Shown: in pieces, positions 29,777 to 41,313 of the stretch
How positions within the stretch are numbered: position 1 is the stretch's first letter
Layout of the letters: each line of letters starts with the position of its first letter
Assembly (NCBI RefSeq): GCF_000150955.2
Contig: NC_011673.1
Span: 186,001 to 250,000, forward strand
Source of the DNA: Phaeodactylum tricornutum CCAP 1055/1
Taxonomy: Eukaryota; Bacillariophyta; Bacillariophyceae; Surirellales; Neidiaceae
Direction of reading: 5' to 3'
Length of the DNA stretch: 64,000 nt
The notes under the pieces: model-generated
What the model was told of the DNA's origin: nothing
What the model saw: only the letters and a program-made list of their open reading frames with translations
The model's database searches: none
Translations under genes and position numbers: made by a program

Positions 29777-30500
29777 CTAACAACAATTTGACTTGTCCTT
29801 CACAGCTTGCAAGTCAATACCCTTCTTTTCTTCCCCGCCTCCAGCAGCCGCACTACGGGCCGCCCGTTGCCGAATTAACTCACCCGCCATGGTCAGAAAT
29901 GCTTCCTCTACATTCTTCGCCGATTTAGCTGACGTCTCTATGAAGGGAATACCCAGTTCATCCGCAAATTCTCTCGCTTGCTCCTCTGTCACTACACGGT
30001 CCGCCGTTCGATCCGATTTATTGCCGACCAATAATTTTACGGTACCTTCCGCTGCGTAGCGATTGACTTCCTTTAACCAGTCATTCACGTGATCAAACGA
30101 ATCTGTGCTTGTCACGTCAAAAACCATAATAATTCCGTCAGCGCCACGGTAGTATGCTGAAGTGATTGTTCGGAAGCGTTCCTGACCGGCAGTGTCCCAA
30201 ATCTGCAACTTTACTGTTTTCTTGTCTATTTTGACTGTTCGGAAACGAAAGTCTACTCCAATTGTACTGATGTACGACTCAGTGAAAGCATCGTCCTGAA
30301 GAACCACGAGCCAGATAAAGAAGTATGCGTGAGCACGGTTTCTACGTCGCAGTCCAGGGACGTCATTTGCGAAAACGTGTCGCTCATCTTACCGCAAATC
30401 GAAGCAAAAGGCAAGACTTTCCGACTCCGCTATCTCCAATTAAGACGAGCTTGAAGAGGTAGTCGTAGTCTCGCTGTTTGGAAGAGCTGCTAGGCGCCAT
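29777..30500 (-). CDS. RAB1: Rab1/Ypt1-type small GTPase
   Basis: Two exons, 30500-30393 and 30295-29777, join at GTAAGA...CTTCAG (97-base intron) in phase 0, giving 208 residues. All GTPase boxes are present: P-loop GDSGVGKS (residues 22-29), switch [12 protein letters not shown], switch [26 protein letters not shown] and ETSAK. The C-terminus ends in CC for double prenylation. Switch regions and ISTIGVDFR match Rab1/Ypt1 closely, implying a role in ER-to-Golgi vesicle traffic. The intron falls just before the switch I region ([11 protein letters not shown]). Its neighbour RPN2 lies 254 bases upstream of it on the same strand. Confidence 0.94.
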
Positions 30501-30754
30501 GGTCCCGTCGTGTATGTGCAATGGCTCTAGATAGGCGCCACGGCATTGTCCACAACAACAAGAAGCATTTGCGGCGTGACAGAAGCCTCTTAAATATACA
30601 GTAAATACGACAAAATACACATTTGCGAAAATATACTGACTCGTATGTCGCATTGACTCGTGAAAGCAAACGGATTTAGAAGCCCGACATATTAGGTAGC
30701 AGCTCTCCGGAAACTAACAACACATACTTTGAAATGTTTTTAAGAGTAAAAGCT

Positions 30755-33700
30755 TTATTCTTCTTTTTTGTCGTCTTCAGTTTTTTCGGGTTGAGCGGGC
30801 GGCGTCCAAACAAAGGGTTCGGGAGGGGCAAGCTCACCATCAGGCTCTAAGGAAGGTGACTTGACGGCTCCCAATTCTTCGTCTTCGTCCGGCGTACTAT
30901 CAGTCAGCATAACGACGCCCATCGGTTTTTCTTCCGAGCGGATTGGGCGATAACGTTGATCCAAATCAAAAGAGCAGGCCTGCGATTGCGCTTTCGTGAT
31001 TCGCGACGGATTGGTCACGCGAAATGAAGTAGGCTCTGGCACACGTTTCTTCTTCGGTTTCTTTTCCGGTTCGTCTTCATTGTCGACCTCCATAGAATCA
31101 GCGTTCTCCTTCTTTTCGCCTTCTTCATCCGATTTGGACTCGTCGCCTTTGTCAACATCCATTTCTCCTACGACTACTTCGCCGGCCTTAGCTCGCTTCC
31201 GTGCCAATCGAGCTTTCTCTTTCGCAGTAGTAGAGAGGGTGACCGTCTCGACGAGCTTTTTCTTTTCTTCTTTCTTGTCCTCAAGTTTCCGGGGATAGGC
31301 GAATGCACTGGGCTTTGAATTACATTGGATCTCAAATTTCTTCGGAAACTTGAAGTCCTTGTTAAGACCAATTGTTACTGTGGGTGTCAAAGCGAGACTA
31401 AACATGTGTAGCATCGGATACCAATGCCAATGCTGTAGCCACAATGCTAGACCAACAGCGCTTGACATCTTCGTAAATCCGTTTCGCGATCCTAGTATGA
31501 GCGAACAATTGCGACCGCCCGCATCAATGATACCTTGGGATAGAATTGCACCCATTTTTGTTAAAATACTATGGTGTTTCTCCGATGGAATCGCGTAAAT
31601 CTTTTCGCGGAAGGAACGAATCTTTCGACCGTTGCAGGTGTCGCTTTGCTGCATGTAGATCATTGCTGTTCCCATCAGAGCTCCTTGTCGAACGTAATCC
31701 GTCATGTCATCCAGCATCGGTTCTAGCATAGCCACGCTATCGGCGTCGCCCGTTCCGGCCATAGCAATTCCTACAGCCATGCAGGACGCGTACCGAACAT
31801 GAGGATTAAACGACTCAATCAAGAGCGAAACAAGCTGCGGGACGCGTTCGGGAGTCTTGAACAATACAAAAGCTAGACCAACAACTGCCGCACTGCGCAC
31901 ATCGTCGCTTACATCACTCACAGCGGCATGCAAGAGGATACGGATAGCCTTGTTTGACCCAGTACCACAGTAAGCAAGGGCCACAGCATACTGGGCACCG
32001 TAACGCATCACTGGATCGCGGTCCGATCGCATTTCTTCGATCAATGCGTCGGCGTTTTCCTCTTGACCAAAGCTCATTAAGGCCAGACCCATTGCAACAC
32101 CGCGGATAATTTTCTCGTGTGTTGTCTCACGGGCGTAATTCTTAAGTTCCGCAACTATCTCGCCCAATTCTTCTTGGTGAGACTGCAGAGAGTTGTTTGT
32201 GTTACCTGCCCCGGTACCTACTAGCACCATACCGATGGCGATTCCAGCGGCTTCACCGGCAACTGCCGAATCCGTCACTAAAAGTTCCTTGAGTTCGTTT
32301 ACTACTGCAAGATCGGCCGTTCCCATAGCCGTCAGCCCAACCCCGAGCGCTGCACCGTGACTTTGGGCTTCGTTAGCGTGCGACGTGCGTAGATGCGTGC
32401 GCAAGAATTCGGTCGTTTCTTGACGTTTGGAGGCGGATGATCCGGCGTGGGAACCGTGAATCAGCCCCAGCGCGTAAAGCGAGCCACCTTCTGCGAAACC
32501 CCCTTCACCAGGAACGCTTGTGTTTTCGGAAGGTTCCATTGGCAAATAAGGCTCCAGCAGCCGCATAGCTTCGGCACCATGGGATGCGTGGACAACACCC
32601 AAAGAAGAGGTAGCAGAGAATTTGGCCCTACGGGGGAGAGACGAAGTTTCTGTTAGTATTCACGCCAAAAAAACGTGAGCACCCCGTTTATTTGGAGCCT
32701 TACCAATTAGATGCCTTTTTCATCCAGTCCAAGTAATCTCGCAGAAAACTGTCGTTTGTTGTCCCCGCGTACAAATAGGAATGTGTCACGACCGCGGCCG
32801 TGTGCAACAGCGAATTCCGACTCCCACTCGAACGTTCTTCCAAAGCCGTTTTGAGTCGTTCCATAATCATCCGATCCGCCTTGCTTTCTTTGTGCAAAAA
32901 CGACAAAGAGAGTTCGGCCGAAAAACCACCCACAAGGACGCGCTGCACCTTGTCCGATCGACCCTGGTTGGCTTCACCGATACCGTCCTGATCAATACCC
33001 TCTGCCACCGCTTGTGCAAAGGCTTGATCGCCACTGTCCATGAGATCAAAACATAGCTGCAATGCAAGCAAGAACTCGTCTTCTGTACCTTGCAATAGTT
33101 TCGACATGATCCTACTAACGGGAAGTGCTTGGTTGAGATGCTGGTGGACGAGTAACAAATCGTACGACACCTTGGTTTGGTTCTGTTCCTCGAATTGAAC
33201 AGTCAAGGCGCCGACAACTACTTGAAGAACTTCAACCCGAAACGACTTCGATGTCACTGTATTTGCCGCTGCCTGAATACTGTACTGCAATAAGGATGTG
33301 GAGTTGCCGCCGGCTCGTAAGATTTCCTGTACCTGCGACGTTTCGCGTGCTTCCAAAGCAATTCCCAGAGCATGATCGTACTTGCCCGCCGCGCACGAGG
33401 CTTCCAAAAGACGGTGTACCATGGCTTGCAACTGATTCATATCGAGACCCAAGTCCACCAAACTTTCCTTAGCTTGATCTACTTCCTCGTCGTCTTGAGC
33501 TTGTCTCTTTTGAATGTACGCATCCAAGGCGGCCGACACCAACCGCTGCACGTATGGAGATTGATCGTCCATGGGGTCAAAATGCTGAGTTCCGGCTTCC
33601 AGCGCCAAACGCAGCGCCTGCGTTGGTTCTTCGAGATGGAAGAAAACCCGCGAGGCAACTGCGGCGGCCGTTTGTTGGACTTGCAAAGGATTGTCGGTGT

Positions 33701-33896
33701 CTTCTGCCATCGCTTCGAGATCGGGCAAGGACTCCGCCACTTGATGCCAGAGGCGATCGACGCAGCCCAAGAGTTTCGTCAAGGCGTGCGAACGTAGGGT
33801 CACGTCGTCTTCTTGCAAAAGAGCCATGTAGCCACTAGCAGATTCCACTGCGCCGACGGGCTGATGTCCGGGGTTGGAAACCGAAAGACTCATCAT
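30755..33896 (-). CDS. RPN2: RPN2/PSMD1, 26S proteasome non-ATPase subunit
   Basis: Two exons, 33896-32704 and 32627-30755, join across a 76-base intron (GTAAGG...CCGTAG) in phase 2, restoring NWAKFSATSSLGVVH, the family's conserved junction. The product has 1021 residues. RPN2 is the large scaffold of the 19S regulatory-particle base and positions ubiquitin-receptor subunits. The centre holds PC repeats with the typical pattern (EGGSLYALGLIHGSHAG, then GAALGVGLTAMGTADLAV, then RYGAQYAVALAYCGTGS). A Lys/Glu-rich KEKE-type stretch follows near residues 830-920. Two ATGs stand in tandem at the start; the first is given. The C-terminus ends in a Pro/Glu-rich tail. Confidence 0.95.
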
Positions 33897-34413
33897 GGTT
33901 GAATTCTTGGAATACGTACTAACTGTCTCGCTTAGGGACGTTTCTGCAATTATTGAAAGTTTTCAATATCAAAGGAGTTTCTTATTTGCTTTAGCGGATA
34001 TCTTAGGTATGCTCGTTGTGATTGATGATTACTGTCGATCAAGAATGCTGTTTCAGCTGGCTACCGATTGAGTATTTCCATGGTCGCCGAACCTCCCGGC
34101 GGACTCGGATTTCACCCAGGATCGTTGACCTTCCTTGGAGAAACGAACCCTATCTGATGCACATAGTAAGGGTAAGGGCTGTTGATTGATAGGCAGACAG
34201 ACGCACAGCAAGAACAGAAGCAATAGCAGTCTGTACGTCGTATCGCAAACGGGTTTCACAATTAGCACTGTCAGTGAGATCTTTCGAGCCGTGACGACGA
34301 TGACGAAAGGCTCGAGCTGGCCAACCTGCTGCTCATCCTATACGAGACGTCTTGGATAACGTTTCAAGAGTCTCGGATTGGTGTTCTTCCAGGCGGCAGG
34401 AGGGTTCGCTAAC
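33897..34413. other. Divergent promoter region, RPN2 and small membrane protein
   Basis: No gene was recognised. GCACTGTCAG at 34265-34274 is one mismatch from the recurrent 10-mer, 139 bases before the next ATG. A short frame from 34300 stops after 19 codons. Confidence 0.45.
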
Positions 34414-34887
34414 ATGTTATCCATTCCCAAACTAAAGGCGACGCTAGCGAAAGCTCTGGCGTTCAATTCCAAACCGACGGAAGAAACCTTTCCCGAATTT
34501 CCAAAAGTATTGATTTGGTTCCGGTTTCTTCTCGGCCTTTCGTACGGACTCTATCTGGGATTGAATGACTATCGCTCCGGTACGCTGCCACTTCAAGCAC
34601 TGAATTTGATCACGTTTCTACCCGTGATGTATGCCAAGCTATACTTGGGTATGGACGGGGACCACTTCCAGACACAGACGGTGTTTGCCGGAACCTTCCA
34701 AGCCATGTCCTTGTGTCTATTGATCTGGATATACTTGTTTACAGCCGCACACGAAGCGGATGAAAGCAAGCTAGCGTCTTTACTAGTAGCAACTGTTGCA
34801 CCCATGATGGGGGATGGTAGTGATGGTGCAATCAGTGATGCGACCTACGTCCCACCAGTACAAAAGATGCCCGAATCCGAGTTTTAG
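34414..34887 (+). CDS. Small membrane protein, unknown family
   Basis: A 157-residue protein from the ATG at 34414 (MLSIPKLKATLAKALAF). The frame is open a little further upstream, where CTTCCAG at 34386-34392 could be a splice acceptor, so a 5' exon is possible. Three hydrophobic segments are visible: VLIWFRFLLGLSYGLYLGL, LNLITFLPVMYAKLYLGM and QAMSLCLLIWIYLFTAA. The C-terminus is soluble. I do not recognise the family. A plausible size class is that of small ER membrane-complex subunits, but nothing specific supports this. Confidence 0.62.
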   Translation: MLSIPKLKATLAKALAFNSKPTEETFPEFPKVLIWFRFLLGLSYGLYLGLNDYRSGTLPLQALNLITFLPVMYAKLYLGMDGDHFQTQTVFAGTFQAMSLCLLIWIYLFTAAHEADESKLASLLVATVAPMMGDGSDGAISDATYVPPVQKMPESEF

Positions 34888-35746
34888 AAAAAGGGAATGA
34901 AGACGGCAACCGAGTGAATTACCACATAAAAAGAGCATTGCTGACTAGATTTTCTGACTGGCGGTCTCGTCAACATCTCGGCCGTATTTTTTAAGAGCCA
35001 CAGTTGCGTGTACACCCATCGGAAGAATTTGCTCATTCCTGATTTGGATATACTGTAATATACCACGATTGGTCTACCGCGTTTTTAGAAGTGATCAGCA
35101 CAAAGCTACTCCTCAGACGATGTTATGTCACCAATACAATCCATGCCTTAACTGGATTGTGCCGGACTTGTGTTGCAAATTGCCGCACCAAGAGCTGTAG
35201 ATCAAGCGCGGTTCATTGAAATAGATTCTAATTACGCGGTAAGCCTAGCTTGCGATGGAGAGGCGCATCACGGTACTGTGGGTAATGTTTGTCACTGTGC
35301 GCGTACTGTGTATGTAATAGACTCCTTGTTCGTGTTGTAGCCAGAAAATCTGGCACTTCGCGGTATGGTATTCGTGGACAACTCACATTAGCGGGCAGCA
35401 CAGTTGCATAGTCTTAACCTACCGTATCGGTTGTCACAAGTATTTCGTGAGTTCCAAGTTCCGTATTTTTATTTGGCCTGTTTTGTGGCCTGTCCTCACT
35501 GTCAATACTATGATGCATCTTACCAGAACGACCCTCTCGAAATGTACTAACTGTACTCAAGTTATTTGGCTCTGAGTGTCAAAGTAGCTCATATACTTCG
35601 AATGTGACGATTCTTCTCGGTATAAACATCTTCTTACGTTCCCCCCTTAGAGTTTGATACTAATCTTCTGTCTGGTAGGGATATCGCCCGCTTTACTTGC
35701 GGTTCAGGATTTGAGAATCGACAGAGTCCCATCGACATTTGCTAGC
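34888..35746. other. Intergenic, upstream of CRT-like transporter
   Basis: About 860 bases without a recognised gene. It carries an exact 10-mer at 35496-35505, directly followed by ATGATG. The CRT-like frame is open from before 35654 (no ATG), and CTGGTAG ending at 35688 could be an acceptor, so an upstream exon may hide here. Confidence 0.45.
35496..35505 (+). promoter_or_regulatory. Recurrent intergenic 10-mer TCACTGTCAA
   Basis: Exact copy upstream of the CRT-like transporter. Confidence 0.4.
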
Positions 35747-37534
35747 ATGCTCCAACAAGTCTTGGATGAAGCGGAGGGACGAAAGTCTCAGAGCTCTTCT
35801 GTTGGTATACCCTCAGAATCCGAGTCCATCAGGTCATCGTTGCAGAGTAAAACCAACAGAAACAGCATTTCATCGTACGGTGCTACCTTGAATGCTGCGA
35901 ACGATAATGCCGATGGCGATAGCTACGAGCAATCGTACGATGACGATGAAAACGATTATTCCCTCGACGACGAATCAGCCTTCGAAGAAGAGAGTGTCGT
36001 ACCTCCAACACTACTCCAACGATCTTGGTCGTGCTTGAAAAATTCCTTTTTTGTAGTTGCCAACGTGGAGAACCTATGGGATAGCCCACCAGACGTCAAT
36101 AATCACGACTCCACCACAACTGAATATGGTACACACACTCCCACAACTCCGCCCCAACGACGATCACGAAAGAGCAATCTAGTGGTCCTGTTTTGGTTTG
36201 TTGTCCTTGCAACATCCTACTCAGGAGAACGATCGACATTCAAGTTGCTGGTCGATCGGGCTGGCCCTTTCCGACTATTTGCTGTTGAAATGGTGACCGG
36301 CCTCCACGCCATCATGCTCGGTCTCGGCATGGGCGCCTCGCGGTTTTTGAATGGCCAGTCGCAATCGGTTCCCTTGGGTATTCCCGTAATTGACGTTGGG
36401 CTCATGGCGCTGTTGGATACAGTTAGTTTGCTGCTCGTCTTTTTGACGGGCTCGCATGTTCCCCCGACACTCACTGTGATACTTGTGCAGTTTACCATTC
36501 CATTGACGGCTTTTTTATCCCAATTCGTCCATCCCGATGGCAAGTGGACATGCTGTCGACCAACAAGCTCATCATTGTTGGACGGTAGCGATCGGAATGG
36601 TTCCACAGTGAGCTCGCATCAGTCACCGCTTACAGGTGGTGACCAAATGTCGCATATACCGGACCATCAGGAAACGTACCACGAGAATCCAAGACGACAT
36701 CCTGACGATGATGATGTGCTACGGCCTCGGCTGTCAGGTGAGCCATTACCGGGTTGGGGAGGATTGGCAAAGGAGCACGTTTGGGGTTCAATTATTCTAG
36801 CGCTGGCAGTGCTCCTAGCTCTTATTCCAGCCTTCATTTGCATCGTCGATCCAGACGTTTTCGTATACGCGGACACCATTCCAATTCGAACAGCTTACAA
36901 CACTCTTATCTTCGTTTCGAGTTGTATTCCTGCCGCTGCTTCGCAGTTGTACAAAGAACACATATTTGTACAATACAAGCAACCTGTCAATGCGGGGTAT
37001 CTTAATCTTCTCTTGTCAATCTTCCAGTTTACCTTCGCCTCAGTCATGTCGCCCTTGATTTTTGGTCTCATGGGACTTGGTGCCAAGGGAGACTGGACGA
37101 AAGAGTATCCATCAACAGACTTCAGCGAGAATTTTCTGGATGGACTTCTGTGCTTCTTTCGGATTTTGAGCGATGACGATCAGCTCTCCAAGTACGCCGA
37201 AGATGCTCGATGTGATCATACCTTGGGATTGGCAATCTTTCACGCCATCTCAATAATTTGCGTTGGTGTAGCCGTAGACAAGATTGTCAACGCCGGAGCA
37301 ACCAAGGTCATGTATCGGGGTATCAGCGCAGGCATTATAGTTGCGGTTTTGACTATGCATAGTTACGATATGCGGATCTCCGAGTTCAACTATGGTCCGG
37401 CGGTCGACGGTCTTAATCTCGTTTCCGTAGTCATGCTGATATTGGGAGCCGAAGTCTATCATCGTGTAAACTTGCAAGGATCAACGTTTGAAACAACATA
37501 TGCGGAGATCCCCACGTTTTATGATGAAGAGTAG
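35747..37534 (+). CDS. CRT-like (chloroquine-resistance-transporter-like) membrane transporter
   Basis: From the first in-frame ATG (35747) the protein has 595 residues; the true start may lie in an upstream exon. About 110 soluble, Ser/Asp-rich residues precede ten hydrophobic segments. Family blocks are ATSYSGERSTFKLLVDRAG at the first helix, HVPPTLTVILVQFTIPLTAF, and SSCIPAAASQLYKEHIFVQY with the YKE motif characteristic of the CRT/CLT family in the drug/metabolite transporter clan. Plant CLT proteins move glutathione or gamma-glutamylcysteine across the plastid envelope; PfCRT exports peptides and drugs from the parasite vacuole. A long hydrophilic loop (about 110 residues) between helices four and five is unusual. 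The substrate is unknown. The gene converges on the SAPS gene. Confidence 0.85.
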   Translation: MLQQVLDEAEGRKSQSSSVGIPSESESIRSSLQSKTNRNSISSYGATLNAANDNADGDSYEQSYDDDENDYSLDDESAFEEESVVPPTLLQRSWSCLKNSFFVVANVENLWDSPPDVNNHDSTTTEYGTHTPTTPPQRRSRKSNLVVLFWFVVLATSYSGERSTFKLLVDRAGPFRLFAVEMVTGLHAIMLGLGMGASRFLNGQSQSVPLGIPVIDVGLMALLDTVSLLLVFLTGSHVPPTLTVILVQFTIPLTAFLSQFVHPDGKWTCCRPTSSSLLDGSDRNGSTVSSHQSPLTGGDQMSHIPDHQETYHENPRRHPDDDDVLRPRLSGEPLPGWGGLAKEHVWGSIILALAVLLALIPAFICIVDPDVFVYADTIPIRTAYNTLIFVSSCIPAAASQLYKEHIFVQYKQPVNAGYLNLLLSIFQFTFASVMSPLIFGLMGLGAKGDWTKEYPSTDFSENFLDGLLCFFRILSDDDQLSKYAEDARCDHTLGLAIFHAISIICVGVAVDKIVNAGATKVMYRGISAGIIVAVLTMHSYDMRISEFNYGPAVDGLNLVSVVMLILGAEVYHRVNLQGSTFETTYAEIPTFYDEE

Positions 37535-37722
37535 TGCGTTATGGTTAAAAGTTGATACGATACTAAGGTCCTTTCCATTGATAAATAATGCTTATGTACA
37601 CCAAAACAACAAACCAGATTTTCACGGATTATTCATCGGTTTCAGTTCCCCAGCTTCTTACGAACACGATGGAAACTTGACAGATATTGTGGAATAAAAA
37701 AGGCGCTGGCAATCCCTTCATG

Positions 37723-40700
37723 CTACTGGTCGTTAGAAGGGACTGGCTCAACGACCTTCGGGCAAATAGAAGGTTGAATTTCGTCTCGCGTTTGTGCATC
37801 TGCTTCGTGATTTTTTTCCAGCGCCAGCTCATTTGATGCATCTCCGTCTCTGAAGTTTCCGCTCAAACTAATTGACAGTTCATTAACCGGACTTTCGATT
37901 TCAATTGCAGGGTCCGCACGACCAATTATGCCTGGATCCCTATGAGAATAATCGTCATCACCATCTTCGCGATCAACCTGAGTTTCTTGCTCTGGTGATG
38001 ACAACTTCTTTGATTGTGGCACAAGTTCAGTAGCAAGCGATTCTTCAAGTATCGCCACGTGATCTCCCTTTCCAAAAATCTCTTCAATCTCTGAGTTTCT
38101 AGAAGATGATTCCGACTCGGAATGGTCTTTGCTGTCAGCGAAAGCCGGCTCGCTCGAAAATTCACCAAAAACATCGTCGGTCACGGTACCTCCGGTAGTT
38201 GACTCTATGTCGGCTTCGGCAAAAGCGGCATCAAAGTTTGCAAAATCTGCCGAGAAAGAAGCGTTAGCTTCTGGCACTGCCTCTACAGTTGGTTCGCCAA
38301 AGCATTCGTTGAAGTTTCCGGCAAACAAATCCATGATCTGTACCTTAGAGGTTCGATCTGTTCTGTCTCCCGTCTCCTCGTCAGAAGAATCGTTCTGCTC
38401 ATCGACGTCGTCATCATCGTCTGTTGGCCTCGGCACTATTTCGTTCGATCCGTTTTCTGAATTGTACTGCGTAAGCTTCCCAAGTTCAATGCCAAGACCA
38501 CCCGTCTTTCCCAAAGGATCGTCAAAAACATAGCCACCTCCTACATTGTTTGTTTCGCCAGAGTTGTACGATTTTTCGGAATCACCAGAACCAGAGAATA
38601 CATCAGAATCGTCTCCTTCACTACCAGATCCATCATCGGTAGGTATTGGCGGACCAAGCCCTAATCCAGCCATCATACTTGCAGCAATATCAAGATCATT
38701 GTCATCCATGTCTATCGCTTCACCTCCTCCCAGCATACCGCGCGGCGGTAACGGTCTAGACCCGTCATCATCGTCTCCATCATCGGGCATTCCAGGTCGG
38801 TGAGAATGAAGGGGATCGATACCGTTTGCAGGAAATCCACCTAGAGGCATTGACTGGGTAGCAGTTTCTGTCACCAGGGTAGAGGTAATAAAATCATCCC
38901 ACATGTCGCTTAATGGATGACTGTTTACAAACTCAGCAAGCAAAAGACTATCTTGGGTTATGCTGACGTTATCGGGATCCTCATTCGTTGCATCTTCCTC
39001 ATCAACTTCGTTCGAGCACGCATGAACTAGTGCTTGGCAAATAATGATAACATGGCCCATATAGCCATAGCGAAAAGATTGCGACGAGGCGTGCCCGCCA
39101 ATTGTCGACGTTTCGCGCAACCCAGTTTGGTCGACAATTTTGGGTGGCTCTCCCATAATCAGTTCATCGTTCGCAAAAGCCATACTCGGACTATTGTCAG
39201 AATTCGACGACTGCCTTGTTGCAGCGTCTTCTTCTTCTTGCTCCAAGGCTGCCTCGATATCATCTTCCGAAACAGGGAGTTTATCCAAGCTTCCCCTTTC
39301 ACCATTTAGTGAAGACGACACGGTAATACTCTCATCCAAAATATTCGACACCACGTTTTCTAACCTGGGAGTCGCCACTTGAGTTTCAAACGAGCCCATA
39401 AGTCGCTCGAGAAGATTGCAGTTTACAACAAAGTACTCTTGCATCTCAACCCTTCCATTTCGACCTTCAAAAACATGGACCAACATGTTGGCGACGGACT
39501 GATGAAGCATAGAACACCACTGGAATTCCCAAAACAAATCAAGAGAAACTTTCAGACAATCCGATTGTGTAAGCCGAGCATCTACTTCGGGGTCTCCCAA
39601 TAATACAAGGGCTTCCAACACACGAATGAGGCGCAGTCGGGAAGTTCCCAGAAGCTGCTGAGGTTCTGTCATGGAATACTGCATCATCGAAGTCCAACCT
39701 TTCGCCGCAGGATGGCGCAGCAGACTCGACATACCCTTCAATAATCTTGGTAAAAGCGAGAGGAAAGCCGACAGGTCCGCAATCAGATGATTGCTACCTA
39801 CCATCCCATTGCTTTCTGGCGACATCAGTGAGTCCTCATCTTCCGGGGATACCTTAGCATCTGAAGGAACGCTTTCAATGGATTCTTCGGCAGGCGGTAG
39901 CAAAGACATCGTTCCAACCGCACCGTAACCTCCCAGCTGCAGAATCAAACTCTCCAACACACTCATAGATGAGGTCAAGAGCGACTCGTGGGGACTGAAC
40001 GAGGTACCTTCCGGAACGGTCGTGGCCGCAAGCAAGAGTTGCTCCAACGACTCATACGAAGTCAAACGCAGCATCGTTTCTGAGGACAGCATGGAATTCT
40101 GAATTACAGTAATGAGAACCTCCGAGGCGTGCAATGACAAATCCAACCTGTGTTCCACGCAAGCAGAGGAATCCACAGTCGTATCATTCTGATCCGCTAT
40201 TTGTGGGTTGATAAGACAAGCCAAGAGCATTTCGAGCGCTTCTCCAGTTTGTGACCAATCGCATCGAATACCTCCGTCTTCCTCGCCAACCTGCTCTAGA
40301 CCCTCGACGAGAAGGCCTTCTTGAATATCGTCATCGTCATCGATTTCGTCCTCCGATATTTGCGGTCTAGGTCGTTGTGGCAATAACAAGCGCTGGACAA
40401 TTTGCATGACGGAATGCGCGTAGAGGTGCTTCATCATAGATTTCATGAGCTCAAGCTTTCCGTGGAATCCCCCTTCGTTCACGAATGTGGTCATCTCTGC
40501 TGGTCGAGTTCGAAAGAGAACCGACAAAACTTTATCAAAATAGCCGGCTCGGTAATCATCGAGCGCACCACGAGGTGTCTTAAACAGTACATCGAAAAGG
40601 CGATCGAGAATACGTGTTGGTCTGAGCTCAACAATTTCTACATCTTCACCGTTTCGTTCAACAATTTGTTCCGGATGTGGTAGAGGCGTGGTAGCGCTTG

Positions 40701-41313
40701 GCGCCGACCAGGCGGTAGTGTATGAGGATGGCACATTTGAATGTACAAATGTGTCGAGAATGGCGGGTACTTCGCAACAAATAATTTCACAAGCCACAAA
40801 CGGGAATCGAATATGCAACATTTCAGGGTCTCGCTCCGGATGTTTGGACTTGTCGTCAACAGCGGTAGTCTCGGGTTCATCATCGAACGATTCCGTGGCA
40901 TGCTCCATCATCCATTCTCCTGGTCTCTTCTTTTCCTTTGTTTGGTCATTCTCTGCAATGTTACAGTCTTCAGCATAAGCAAGATCGGGGGATGCGTTTG
41001 GAGAATCCTCAATGTTCAACTGCGCTTCTTGTGAGTGACTTTCAATCGCCTCTGTTAGGTCCTCCGTGGGAACGGGAGAATCCGGAGATAGCATAATGTA
41101 ATCCACTAGTTTCGTCACCGCTTCGGGTGTGGAGAAAAAAGAAATTAATTTCGGATGGACACCGCGCAATTCTTGCAACAATTCATCTTCCGCCAGTAGC
41201 TGTTCCATGGTGTAGGAGCCAGAATCGAGCAAGTCTTTCAATGGAGATTCCAAGGAAAAGGCTCCCGTGGACCAGATGTCGCCCATCATGGCGGAAGCAC
41301 CTAGTAAAGACAT
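37723..41313 (-). CDS. SAPS-family regulatory subunit of PP6/Sit4-type phosphatase
   Basis: A single-exon protein of 1196 residues from the ATG at 41313; upstream codons begin with GTG. The N-terminal 450 residues match the SAPS (SIT4-associating protein) family: FSLESPLKDLLDSGSYTMEQ, EDELLQELRGVHPKLISFF, FPFVACEIICCEVPAILDTF, and LDRLFDVLFKTPRGALDDYRAGYFDKVL. Members bind the PP6/Sit4 catalytic subunit and direct it in cell-cycle control, DNA repair and trafficking. The C-terminal 450 residues are acidic and low in complexity (DDDDDVDEQNDSSDEETGDR), a normal pattern for the family. An acidic insertion (ISEDEIDDDDDIQEG) sits inside the conserved part. Confidence 0.9.
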   Translation of the reverse strand: MSLLGASAMMGDIWSTGAFSLESPLKDLLDSGSYTMEQLLAEDELLQELRGVHPKLISFFSTPEAVTKLVDYIMLSPDSPVPTEDLTEAIESHSQEAQLNIEDSPNASPDLAYAEDCNIAENDQTKEKKRPGEWMMEHATESFDDEPETTAVDDKSKHPERDPEMLHIRFPFVACEIICCEVPAILDTFVHSNVPSSYTTAWSAPSATTPLPHPEQIVERNGEDVEIVELRPTRILDRLFDVLFKTPRGALDDYRAGYFDKVLSVLFRTRPAEMTTFVNEGGFHGKLELMKSMMKHLYAHSVMQIVQRLLLPQRPRPQISEDEIDDDDDIQEGLLVEGLEQVGEEDGGIRCDWSQTGEALEMLLACLINPQIADQNDTTVDSSACVEHRLDLSLHASEVLITVIQNSMLSSETMLRLTSYESLEQLLLAATTVPEGTSFSPHESLLTSSMSVLESLILQLGGYGAVGTMSLLPPAEESIESVPSDAKVSPEDEDSLMSPESNGMVGSNHLIADLSAFLSLLPRLLKGMSSLLRHPAAKGWTSMMQYSMTEPQQLLGTSRLRLIRVLEALVLLGDPEVDARLTQSDCLKVSLDLFWEFQWCSMLHQSVANMLVHVFEGRNGRVEMQEYFVVNCNLLERLMGSFETQVATPRLENVVSNILDESITVSSSLNGERGSLDKLPVSEDDIEAALEQEEEDAATRQSSNSDNSPSMAFANDELIMGEPPKIVDQTGLRETSTIGGHASSQSFRYGYMGHVIIICQALVHACSNEVDEEDATNEDPDNVSITQDSLLLAEFVNSHPLSDMWDDFITSTLVTETATQSMPLGGFPANGIDPLHSHRPGMPDDGDDDDGSRPLPPRGMLGGGEAIDMDDNDLDIAASMMAGLGLGPPIPTDDGSGSEGDDSDVFSGSGDSEKSYNSGETNNVGGGYVFDDPLGKTGGLGIELGKLTQYNSENGSNEIVPRPTDDDDDVDEQNDSSDEETGDRTDRTSKVQIMDLFAGNFNECFGEPTVEAVPEANASFSADFANFDAAFAEADIESTTGGTVTDDVFGEFSSEPAFADSKDHSESESSSRNSEIEEIFGKGDHVAILEESLATELVPQSKKLSSPEQETQVDREDGDDDYSHRDPGIIGRADPAIEIESPVNELSISLSGNFRDGDASNELALEKNHEADAQTRDEIQPSICPKVVEPVPSNDQ